DNA of 13,388 nucleotides from an uncultured Bacteroidales bacterium (lineage in GTDB: Bacteria; Bacteroidota; Bacteroidia; Bacteroidales; F082), in assembly GCA_937926515.1 (NCBI GenBank), contig CALAZZ010000117.1, positions 1-13,388 on the forward strand, in the 5' to 3' direction. A program made the translations under genes and the position numbers. This document shows, piece by piece, positions 7,301 to 13,388 of this stretch (within the stretch, counting starts at the first letter, position 1; each line of letters begins with the position of its first letter). The notes below the pieces were generated by a model. The model saw nothing but the letters and a program-made list of their open reading frames with translations. It searched no databases and was not told the origin of the DNA.

Positions 7301-10300
7301 GTATATGCACCGGCACCTGTTAACTGGTATGCAGTTCCCATTGGGTTGTCGGCCAACATCACATTACCCGTTGGAGGCACGTAAGTGTTCCTGAAACGAG
7401 CTGTCAGGTAAAGATCTCCATAAATGCTCAGACGGTTGTATACCTCATCTGGTGATACCTGGGTAGCACCGATGAACCAGCCATCAAATACCCAATTTTG
7501 AGTAGCAGGAGCACTTGAACTCTTCACTGCTATCATGGAAAGGGCTGTATTCGGTTCGAACCAACCGGCAGTTGTACGACCTGAGTTGCTATCAACAAAA
7601 CCAAGTCCATCAGTGGCATCGTCCTCATCCCAGAAACCGAACAACATCGGAATATCGAAATCAGGCAACTGAACAGATCCGGGTGTGCTGGTGCCAACAG
7701 TACCACCATAAGGAGGTATGCTTTGGCCAGCGGCAGGAATAGTCACTGCATCGGCTTGAACAAAGAAGCGTTTCACTCCGATAACTGCCCTAAGGTTAAC
7801 AGGCCAGCAACCTACAACATATTCCCAAACGGTAACATTATTGTCATTATAGCGAATCGGATCAGGCATTATGCCACCCACTTCGTCATCACCGGTATAA
7901 ACCGGTATCTGATTACCAAATTCATCGACGAAACCGTAAGTGAAGAATTCAGGTTCCGGGTATACAGTAATGGTCAATACTTCGCCTGGGGAGAAGTCCT
8001 TAGGAGTTGGGCTGTTAAACCAGTTGTCACCACCCTGTTCGATAAGGATTGAACCCATTGCGGCAGGATCAGAGTTAACCAGTACATCATTGTCAACGCT
8101 GATCGCGATGTCATTCTTCCATTCGAATATCGCACGTAAACGATAATTCTGAGTAGGAATAAAGCTGTAAACCAAATCGGTTGACACATCAAACCACATT
8201 TCAGTTTCGGGGTTCCATCTCTCCCATTTTATGAACGTGTATTGACAAGGTACATCCAAAGGCTCAACCGTAACAGGGAAGTGTGCTCCAACACCATTCG
8301 GGTTGCCGTAAACAAACATAGCCCATTCATAATCATTAAGGCCATCAGGAGTGAAGATACCAGCATCTTCCACACCTGTGGCAAGGATATTGCTTACGAA
8401 CAAGGTTGTAAACTCAATATCAGTAATGTTTGGAACAACCTCTTCGTCATAATTTGTACCCTGAGCTGCAGCATATACCATAGGTTGGAAAATACAGAAC
8501 CTTACTCTAACATCAAAAATATCCAGATGTTCCATATCACCCTCAACCACTATTGTCAATGTAGCAGAATGCTGAGTGGGATCCATTATTTCAGCTAAGA
8601 CAGGTACATTTTCGACTATACTACCGTTAAAATTAGTTGGTACATCATAGTCGAAACCATTTATATAATATCCAGCTGCGGGTGTGGCTGTAATAACTAC
8701 TGTAGTGCCATGGACTTTCCCTGAACCACCACCAGTAATCGTACCACGTTCAGGATAATTTCCCTCACCTAAGCAATCAACTGCCGTTGTATTAACAGTA
8801 TAGGTATTCTTAGCAAAGTGCGCACGATAAACCAGGTCTTCGTCACAGTCAGGTGCCAGGGTAGCAGGATTCCATGGGAATTCCTGATCAAACCAGTTAA
8901 CACCATTCTGAGGATTTACAAATGGAGGCGTACTTGCAAGATTTGTAAATGATCCGCCACCATTGAAGCTGCGGCTCCAGTGTGTCCAGTGGTATCCTTC
9001 ACCTTCAACGGCTTCCATATTAAATGTAGAACCAGGATTATCAATAACATAAGGAGTAGTTTTCTTCACCAGTCCATAACCAGGGCCAGGTACAAGTGGC
9101 GGATAAGTAACGAGATCATCAAAGCCATTATCAAACACAACGTTATTTACATTACCCGGACGAGTTCCAAACTCATCAACCGGCCAAGGAACAACATCAA
9201 CTAGAAGATCATACTCACAGGTAGTTGTCCAGGTCCAGCCCAAAGGCAATATGGTGGTGCCATCAATTTGAACATAATGGTCTGGGTTATCAGCACCAAG
9301 CACATTACATCCGTTGACCATGTCAATAAATCCATATTCAAATGGAGCCGGTCCATCAAATTTGTTCATCAGCACACGATATTCGGTGCAGTAGAGCATC
9401 TGATCCGGATCAGGTGTCAAAATGATGGTCATTGGACCAACACCGGGTACAAAATCATCAGCTTCAGCATCGAAATCAATATCAACCCAGCCACCGTCAT
9501 ATTTCTGTAATTTGAACTTATGCTGTGGACTGTCCTCAGTGCCGAATTCAGCACCTGAAAGGTATCCTACAGGGTTAACGAATTCAACCCTGATTTCACC
9601 ATTATCAGCGCAAATGCTTACCTCATCACCGGTTGGGAATACAGTCGGTAAGGTTGCATCACATTCTGTAATGGTACGGAAATAGACCATATTATCAAGC
9701 TCATAGGCTGAGGTATTCATTTCGTCGAATACGACAGGATCAACACTTTCAGCATCCAGCGTGTAAACCACATTGGGGCCGGGGTTCAAACCGGTACCAG
9801 GACGATAAATATTGTTGAATCCAATGCGATAGAGGTTGTTGTATTCCAAATCACCTGATTGTGGGAATACGCTGATCATATTTCCACTGCGGGTAGAGTT
9901 AAACGGAATGGTTACCCAACCACCATCATATACTTGCAAGGTTACAAAGTCGCCCAAGTCATTTGTAGGCAACACCTGATTGTTCACAGTGCGTACAGCA
10001 CGGTTGAAGGCAATGCTCAAATCAATTTCGATTGGCACATCTTCAACAATATAATCACTAGCAGTTGCATCAAATGGGTGCTCAACACTTCTGTCAGTTA
10101 CATAAGTAGGACTGAACATGGCATACCAAGGTGGCAGCACATCAAAGGTCCGGGTCACTACATCGCTGCAATATGTTGGAGCCAGGTCATAGGTAACAGT
10201 AAGTGTTACTACGGCAGGTCCAATGCCAATGAGCTGTGTATCAAAGGTGAATGATGAATTAGAAGTGTGAGGTCCGGTTGTACCGGAAGTAGAACCTTCT

Positions 10301-13300
10301 GTACCACTAACTTCCCAGTCATAATATGCTAAGCCAGCATGAGGAGGTGTAGCAGAAACATGAGAACCATATATAGTCAGATCATCATCGTAATAAGGAT
10401 CGGTAATGTTTCCAATACTTGCAACAGGAGTATGGTTCACTGTTACATACACTTCAGTTCTAAATTCACTAACACAACCGGCTGCAGATACTGACTCGGC
10501 CCATGCAGTTGTAGTACCGGGCAATGTACGTGTAGGAGCGGTAGTGGTGGTTGATCCAAACTGGGATGTATAATAAACCACACTGACCCCACCGGCACCG
10601 GGTGCAGCTGTAGCTGTATGTGGGTCACCGTCATAACAAACCTCAAGATTGTCGGCTATGGGAGCTTCAGGGCGGGGATGAACGGTAACAGTAGCTGTTG
10701 TAGTAACAACGCAGCCGCCATCAGTTACAGCTTCAACTAAAATCACGTGTGTACCAACTCCGGCTGATTCCGGGTCAAAGGTACAAGGAGAAGCACATGT
10801 AACACCGTCACCTGTAACCGTAAGTGTATAGACAGTACCAGGATGGTCAAGAACTACATCAGGAAGAACAAGTGTAACAGGATCGTCATATACACAATAG
10901 TCAGTATCCAGACCAAGGTTGGCTTCAACAATATCGAATGCAACACCCTGGAAGACTACGGTCAGTGTTCCTGAATGTACAGGGCCACCGCAGCTTGTGC
11001 TCTCAACAATTGCTTCTTCGGTATAGAACCAGGTGAGTTCATATTCACCAACCATATCAGCTACAATGCTGGCATTGGGATCAAACTCATCAGGTGTAAA
11101 GGTAAGGTCACCAGGTCCGGTATAAGTCCATTCTCCTCCTGTAGCATACATAGGTGTAGGCGTGGCAGTGAGTGTAATGGTTCCGCCAAGGCAGATATCC
11201 GCGCTTGCATCCACTTCCACAGCAAAGTGGTCTTCTTCAAGAATAACCATCTCGATAATATTGCTATCGTGCCAATCCGGTGCAGGTGGATCGTAAGGAT
11301 CACATTCGCATGAGATCAGGCGTGCCTGACGTTTGTACCAGGTTGTTTCGGTAAGCTGTGGTAAGGTGTAGTGACGTTGGTCATCAGCACCAAAGCCGGT
11401 AGAAATCCACGTAACACCAAGGCCACCGCCAATTGAAGCGGTTGACTTCAGCCATCTGTATTCCACATCACAACTTTCGTTTGGTGGTATCGGCAACCAT
11501 TCCACATCGTCTTCACCGCGGATCACAAGTCCGGCAGGAATTGTGGAGCACCATACGGTTTTTACTTCTCCATTATATAAAGGAGGAAGGATTTCGTTTT
11601 TGGTGATGTAGGGCTGACCCAGGATGGTGATGTCATGAGATACAATCTCTGAAGCGCATCCATTGCAATTCACAACCTGAGCGGTTACCTCATGTTCTGA
11701 AGTTACTGTTACAACGCCCCAATCAGCCGGGTCAAACAAATAGGTGTACGTATCCGTGAATGTACCGGCCCAGCTTCCATCCACCCACCATGTTACCACA
11801 TTGGGGCTGCAGAAGTTTGCAGTATTGGTAATGGTAAGCACTTCAGGCTCATTGAAACAAAGTTCAGCAGGGCCTTCAATTACGAATTCAGGCAATGGGA
11901 ACACTTCGAATGTTTCAGTTACCGTATTGGTACAGCCATTTTCATTTTCTACCGTAGCAACAAGTGTATAAACACCTACGGCTGGTGCAGTAATGGTAAT
12001 GGTTTGAGTATCATCCGGGAATAGTCCTCCATTCAAATACCATGTAAATGTAGGCGTAACGGCATTGGTCAGGTTAATGACCGAAGCCACTACATCTTCA
12101 CCAAAGCAAACATCAGCCACTTCCACTTCAAAGTCCGGCAGTGGCCAGGCAATGATTTCCATGGGTTCTGAAGTAACCGTACAGGATATGGTACCCAGGT
12201 CAGCAGTTACTGTAACTGTAAAAGTACCAAAATCCAATGCAGTATATGTTTTAGAGGTACCAACTTCTAAACCGTCGTGATACCATTGGTAAGTGATGGT
12301 GCCAACAGAAGGAGGATCGTTTACAGTGGTTATGGCTTCCAGGTCGGTATCGACAAATTCATCCTCACAATAGTAAACTGGCCCTGCGGGTTCAATGGCA
12401 ACGCTTTCAAGGTCACTCACCGTGACAGTGATTGAGTTTGACTGTACCGGCCCGCAGAATGGATCATCCGCAAACTGCACTTCAGCGTAATACACACCGC
12501 TTTCGGAAGCTGTGTAGGTATCTGAAGCAGCACCGACTATCAGGACATCATCTTTATACCATGCTATATTATAGGTAAGCGCTGAGGTTACAGTAGCCAT
12601 CAGGTCAACTTCATCGCCAAAGCATAATTCTGTCAGGCCATCAGCTACTATTTCCACTTCGGGCATAGCAAATATTTCAAGTGTAGTAGTTTCGGTATAT
12701 ACACCACATGGGCCATTTGAAACAGCCCAAACCAAGGTATAAACACCAACTTCAAATGTACCGGTATCGAGATCGACCGGGTCAATTGCTGCTCCGAGCA
12801 CATCGGTTTCGAATGCATATGGATCGTCGAATATCAACTGCCCGGGAGGATCAGTTTTCCATGCTCCCAAAATTAAACCGCATTCCGGATCGGACGCAGC
12901 AATTGGGATCTCATCTGCGTCTTCGCATGCGAGAATGGGATCAATAGGATCAAGCGTAAAGTCTCCATCATAAAGGTCCACGAAGAAAATGTCCTGTGCT
13001 GAGATAGCAGGGTTGGCTAATTCCTGAACCACCACACGGACATAAGCCCAGTTTGCGGTTGTCTTTGGATCAGGAACAGGAACAACACATGTAGGATCAT
13101 TCCACTCAATTGCGAACTCACTTGTTCCGTTACCGGAAGTCGGATCACCATGTACTGAGTAGTACCAAGTATATGTCGGACTGGTAAAACCAACCTGGCT
13201 AGCCACGTAAACAGCTACTGCCGGGCCTACGCACACTTGGCTGGGTCCTGCAACAGAGACGGTTTGAGCTTCAGCCTTGTAGGAACTAAACATGAACACA

Positions 13301-13374
13301 GTAAACAATACCGCGAACATGGCTCCCAAAAGTTTCAGACTCTTCAAGTCGTACTTTGTTTTCATAAGATTCAT
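4318..13374 (-). CDS. Giant T9SS-secreted mosaic protein with Ig-like, InlB-type, FN3 and dockerin modules
   Basis: A complete 3018-residue protein with a TAG stop at 4318-4320. Residues 1-36 are a signal peptide (basic start, hydrophobic LLGAMFAVLFTVFMF, cut after A-E-A before Q37). Then: about 11 Ig/PKD-like modules 37-1080; two Big_5-like modules 1081-1387; about 12 InlB-type modules 1388-2666; fibronectin type III 2667-2748; type I dockerin 2750-2809; a short cohesin-like beta domain 2819-2922; T9SS sorting domain 2923-3018 ending K-V-V-I-I-K. The protein should pass Sec, then T9SS, where the sorting domain is normally cleaved and the product attached to the surface or released. No catalytic domain was recognised, so an adhesin or structural role is the likeliest. 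M4 (13365) is an alternative start; M1 has an A-rich upstream stretch and both keep the signal peptide. The neighbour downstream on the same strand carries cohesin-like modules, which may bind this dockerin (inference). Confidence 0.95.
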   Translation of the reverse strand: MNLMKTKYDLKSLKLLGAMFAVLFTVFMFSSYKAEAQTVSVAGPSQVCVGPAVAVYVASQVGFTSPTYTWYYSVHGDPTSGNGTSEFAIEWNDPTCVVPVPDPKTTANWAYVRVVVQELANPAISAQDIFFVDLYDGDFTLDPIDPILACEDADEIPIAASDPECGLILGAWKTDPPGQLIFDDPYAFETDVLGAAIDPVDLDTGTFEVGVYTLVWAVSNGPCGVYTETTTLEIFAMPEVEIVADGLTELCFGDEVDLMATVTSALTYNIAWYKDDVLIVGAASDTYTASESGVYYAEVQFADDPFCGPVQSNSITVTVSDLESVAIEPAGPVYYCEDEFVDTDLEAITTVNDPPSVGTITYQWYHDGLEVGTSKTYTALDFGTFTVTVTADLGTISCTVTSEPMEIIAWPLPDFEVEVADVCFGEDVVASVINLTNAVTPTFTWYLNGGLFPDDTQTITITAPAVGVYTLVATVENENGCTNTVTETFEVFPLPEFVIEGPAELCFNEPEVLTITNTANFCSPNVVTWWVDGSWAGTFTDTYTYLFDPADWGVVTVTSEHEVTAQVVNCNGCASEIVSHDITILGQPYITKNEILPPLYNGEVKTVWCSTIPAGLVIRGEDDVEWLPIPPNESCDVEYRWLKSTASIGGGLGVTWISTGFGADDQRHYTLPQLTETTWYKRQARLISCECDPYDPPAPDWHDSNIIEMVILEEDHFAVEVDASADICLGGTITLTATPTPMYATGGEWTYTGPGDLTFTPDEFDPNASIVADMVGEYELTWFYTEEAIVESTSCGGPVHSGTLTVVFQGVAFDIVEANLGLDTDYCVYDDPVTLVLPDVVLDHPGTVYTLTVTGDGVTCASPCTFDPESAGVGTHVILVEAVTDGGCVVTTTATVTVHPRPEAPIADNLEVCYDGDPHTATAAPGAGGVSVVYYTSQFGSTTTTAPTRTLPGTTTAWAESVSAAGCVSEFRTEVYVTVNHTPVASIGNITDPYYDDDLTIYGSHVSATPPHAGLAYYDWEVSGTEGSTSGTTGPHTSNSSFTFDTQLIGIGPAVVTLTVTYDLAPTYCSDVVTRTFDVLPPWYAMFSPTYVTDRSVEHPFDATASDYIVEDVPIEIDLSIAFNRAVRTVNNQVLPTNDLGDFVTLQVYDGGWVTIPFNSTRSGNMISVFPQSGDLEYNNLYRIGFNNIYRPGTGLNPGPNVVYTLDAESVDPVVFDEMNTSAYELDNMVYFRTITECDATLPTVFPTGDEVSICADNGEIRVEFVNPVGYLSGAEFGTEDSPQHKFKLQKYDGGWVDIDFDAEADDFVPGVGPMTIILTPDPDQMLYCTEYRVLMNKFDGPAPFEYGFIDMVNGCNVLGADNPDHYVQIDGTTILPLGWTWTTTCEYDLLVDVVPWPVDEFGTRPGNVNNVVFDNGFDDLVTYPPLVPGPGYGLVKKTTPYVIDNPGSTFNMEAVEGEGYHWTHWSRSFNGGGSFTNLASTPPFVNPQNGVNWFDQEFPWNPATLAPDCDEDLVYRAHFAKNTYTVNTTAVDCLGEGNYPERGTITGGGSGKVHGTTVVITATPAAGYYINGFDYDVPTNFNGSIVENVPVLAEIMDPTQHSATLTIVVEGDMEHLDIFDVRVRFCIFQPMVYAAAQGTNYDEEVVPNITDIEFTTLFVSNILATGVEDAGIFTPDGLNDYEWAMFVYGNPNGVGAHFPVTVEPLDVPCQYTFIKWERWNPETEMWFDVSTDLVYSFIPTQNYRLRAIFEWKNDIAISVDNDVLVNSDPAAMGSILIEQGGDNWFNSPTPKDFSPGEVLTITVYPEPEFFTYGFVDEFGNQIPVYTGDDEVGGIMPDPIRYNDNNVTVWEYVVGCWPVNLRAVIGVKRFFVQADAVTIPAAGQSIPPYGGTVGTSTPGSVQLPDFDIPMLFGFWDEDDATDGLGFVDSNSGRTTAGWFEPNTALSMIAVKSSSAPATQNWVFDGWFIGATQVSPDEVYNRLSIYGDLYLTARFRNTYVPPTGNVMLADNPMGTAYQLTGAGAYTAGQSFTVATRAHSGQPFAQPGWEFSHWTASGISLTPFQSTQNPLTLSMPLHLPNITLTANFQEIEVDLAECTRTMLRTPGINSFPFTNGNPYIVGETLGSPVFGGTIDIPAGPYIFDDVVTITVTPNPGFRLINVMIGEDEGQGVFHGVQINPFDGMTVYPGFYTFDYKVPAQYADEITICAIFGQASDPMFPAYNLITQASPVGFGDTYANISEVGGSEHGGTFAHGTHADIWEEVVMPGYEFSHWTLQRGAGMANGLLLDGQMSSDNTVDMVGGAVGQTFVATAHYTAIEYDLYIASAHAGYGEVRIANGMYSPSDVTTYTIEDDPFSLQARSPYSDEDECFIYTFDRFTYDAAGLIPVVDNSVPPANVTNPFFFIPVIPEPYMTDLPGTYDVTIYAHYNVTPIEFELTLYTALDSFDNPDPSVGTISSDVPGPYYCADAPYPMEITTMSSSPAYAFKHYTNEDGFVFVLPPTFNYTLTGDATFIAVYEKVPFTVTTDTDPADLGGESGGGTYVIGDNVTLSAVEHDCYTFLGWYEGNTLISTDLVHTITNIPYGDRHFTAKYELDEYTLTVDIEGPGSVTVNGVLYTAPVTVDCGTVLTLVASPAGIFQGWSGDVTSANTTINVTMDEDVAVTATFADCDIVDDLDYSGVTAKRATVSWSAVAGAVGYEYSVDGGAWTATTDTFVNLMDLTPDTDYTVEVRTVCGPANYSPAEEVEFTTYRLGDMNCDGVINVQDVSILIGYIMDSANPTPCVEDAADFNEDGDVNVLDVVMLIQYILDGGSKAAPQSNTADIYLTPDMIRFESDGTLSGLQFELQGTNMDAVNLEMALEGYQLVYKSDGYTITGMIFSMDNQVIPAGMIDLMSVSGVSQIGWGEVFAANIGKQVEVNTHGATKGEFTLAVYPNPTRNLSDLTINFTLPTDAKVNLRLLDMSGRVVADLADAVFSKGMYPITLTDAAVVNPGVYFLQMTAMPENQRGELFRSEVKVVIIK
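4321..4608 (-). other. T9SS type A C-terminal sorting domain
   Basis: Residues 2923-3018 have the full Por-secretion C-terminal pattern: YPNPTRN, then L-T-I-N-F-T-L-P, V-N-L-R-L-L-D-M-S-G-R-V-V, K-G-M-Y-P-I-T-L, P-G-V-Y-F-L-Q-M and the terminal K-V-V-I-I-K. This domain targets proteins to the type IX secretion system, where it is normally cleaved by the sortase PorU during attachment or release. It is the firmest single marker that the host belongs to Bacteroidota and uses T9SS. Confidence 0.95.
4609..4920 (-). other. Short cohesin-like beta domain after the dockerin
   Basis: Residues 2819-2922 lie between dockerin and sorting domain. They show a starting ADIYLTPD strand, GTLSGLQFELQG (like the F-x-A-F-Q-x-D strand of the downstream repeats), a central LVYKSDGYTITGMIFSMDN that parallels the G-N-x-L-R-L strand, and a closing QIGWGEVFAANIGKQVEV. 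It is about 30 residues shorter than a usual cohesin. Such domains commonly follow dockerins in Bacteroidota secreted proteins. The relation to cohesins is a pattern judgement only. Confidence 0.4.
4948..5127 (-). other. Type I dockerin module
   Basis: Residues 2750-2809 contain two EF-hand-like calcium loops. Loop 1: D2752, N2754, D2756, G2757, N2760, D2763 (GDMNCDGVINVQD) followed by helix VSILIGYIMD. Loop 2: D2786, N2788, D2790, G2791, N2794, D2797 (ADFNEDGDVNVLD) followed by helix VVMLIQYILDG. All calcium positions are intact in both halves and the duplicated symmetry is clear. In cellulosomal bacteria a dockerin binds a cohesin; in Bacteroidota T9SS proteins it is often found near the C-terminus with unknown partner. 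The cohesin-like array in the adjacent gene is a candidate partner. Confidence 0.93.
5131..5376 (-). other. Fibronectin type III domain
   Basis: Residues 2667-2748 match FN3: a first strand ending LDYSGVTAKRATVSWSAV, with the conserved W, then G-Y-E-Y-S-V-D-G-G, a T-x-x-x-x-L-x-x-L-x-P-x-T-x-Y-x-V-x-V-R pattern (TFVNLMDLTPDTDYTVEVR), a C-G turn and the closing S-P-A-E-E-V-E-F-T-T. It sits between the last InlB-type module and the dockerin, a common arrangement in secreted Bacteroidota proteins, where it acts as a spacer. Confidence 0.85.
5377..9213 (-). repeat. About twelve divergent InlB-type B-repeat modules
   Basis: Residues 1388-2666 hold about twelve units of 70-130 residues, each ending in a strand such as YRAHF, RAIFEW, TARFRN, TANFQE, CAIFGQ, TAHYT, YAHYNV, AVYEK, TAKYEL or TATFAD. 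Many keep the family tryptophan after an aromatic (FIKWERW, FDGWFIG, FSHWTAS, FSHWTLQ, FLGWYEG, FQGWSGD), while others have replaced it (FTYGFVD, YTFDRFT, FKHYTNE). The last two (about 2517-2590 and 2592-2666) are the cleanest: G-G-G-T-Y-V-I-G-D-N-V-T-L-S-A and T-V-N-G...C-G-T-V-L-T-L-V-A-S-P. The units are much longer and more irregular than the four in the downstream gene. Likely a stalk or glycan/host contact surface. Confidence 0.7.
9214..10134 (-). repeat. Two larger Ig-like modules resembling bacterial Ig-like domain 5
   Basis: Residues 1081-1238 and 1239-1387 are two related modules. Both contain an I/V-x-x-x-F-N/V-x-x-V strand (LSIAFNRAV, IRVEFVNPV), a shared YDGGWV motif in a strand of the type L-Q-x-YDGGWV-x-I-x-F, then V-F-P-Q-S-G-D-L / I-L-T-P-D-P-D-Q-M and L-Y-x-x-x-Y-R-I/V (NNLYRIGFNN, CTEYRVLMN). 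This order is typical of Big_5/SbsA-type Ig-like domains of secreted proteins. The assignment rests on pattern only; the role is probably structural. Confidence 0.55.
10135..13266 (-). repeat. About eleven Ig-like/PKD-like modules
   Basis: Residues 37-1080 are a chain of divergent beta-sandwich modules of about 80-130 residues. Recurring marks are an early cysteine strand (ELCFGDEV, DVCFGEDV, ELCFNEPE, DICLGGTI, EVCYDGDP), a central tryptophan strand (IAWYKDD, YQWYHDG, FTWYLNG, VTWWVDG), G-V/T-Y/F-T/Y near the end and a late cysteine (FCGPV, SCTVTS, GCTNTV), suggesting a disulphide per module. Links are short and proline-rich (FAMP, AWPLP, FPLP, VHPRP). The last module (PVASIGNITDP...YYDWEVSG) resembles a PKD domain. 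These modules usually form long surface stalks or adhesive rods in Bacteroidota. Confidence 0.8.
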
Positions 13375-13388
13375 GTTTTTGTGAATAA
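13375..13388 (-). promoter_or_regulatory. Fragment of the 5' leader of the giant gene
   Basis: Only 14 bases upstream of the ATG at 13374 are in the window. They read TTATTCACAAAAAC on the minus strand, A-rich with no Shine-Dalgarno match, as is usual for Bacteroidota. Any promoter lies outside the window. Confidence 0.4.

Noticed and set aside
4318..13374. Possible enzymatic domain (glycoside hydrolase or protease) hidden in the giant protein
   Set aside because: All segments read as beta-sandwich-type modules or the dockerin; no catalytic motif or globular stretch of suitable length was found.

Overview
The window looks like an accessory, cell-surface region of a Bacteroidota genome. The evidence is the type IX secretion (T9SS) C-terminal sorting domain at the end of the complete gene, the long chains of Ig-like modules, and A-rich start regions without a Shine-Dalgarno sequence. 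Species cannot be named from the sequence. The window holds only two genes, both on the minus strand, and nearly every base is coding.

Layout, in transcription order (right to left): (1) 13375-13388, a scrap of 5' leader. (2) 13374-4318, a complete gene for a 3018-residue secreted mosaic protein: signal peptide, about 11 Ig-like/PKD-like modules, two larger Ig-like modules resembling bacterial Ig-like domain 5, about 12 divergent InlB-type B-repeat modules, a fibronectin type III domain, a type I dockerin with two complete calcium loops, a short cohesin-like beta domain, and a T9SS sorting domain. (3) 4317-4156, a 162-base intergenic region dominated by a strong nested hairpin, probably a terminator. 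(4) 4155-1, the first 1385 codons of a second large secreted protein that runs off the left edge: signal peptide, a cohesin-like module, four InlB-type repeats, a CBM20/48-like beta-sandwich, four tandem cohesin-like repeats of about 135 residues, then Ig-like modules, two of which share a perfect 55-base segment at the window edge. The second reading frame has no stop within the window and was followed codon by codon without a frameshift.

How the genes may work together: both products should be exported and exposed on the cell surface or released. One carries a textbook dockerin; its immediate neighbour carries five cohesin-like modules. The most interesting reading is a two-gene, non-cellulosomal cohesin-dockerin adhesion or scaffold pair delivered by T9SS. 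This is inference: cohesin-like folds and dockerins both occur in Bacteroidota proteins without proven mutual binding, and no catalytic domain is visible in either protein. No RNA genes, mobile elements or CRISPR arrays were seen.
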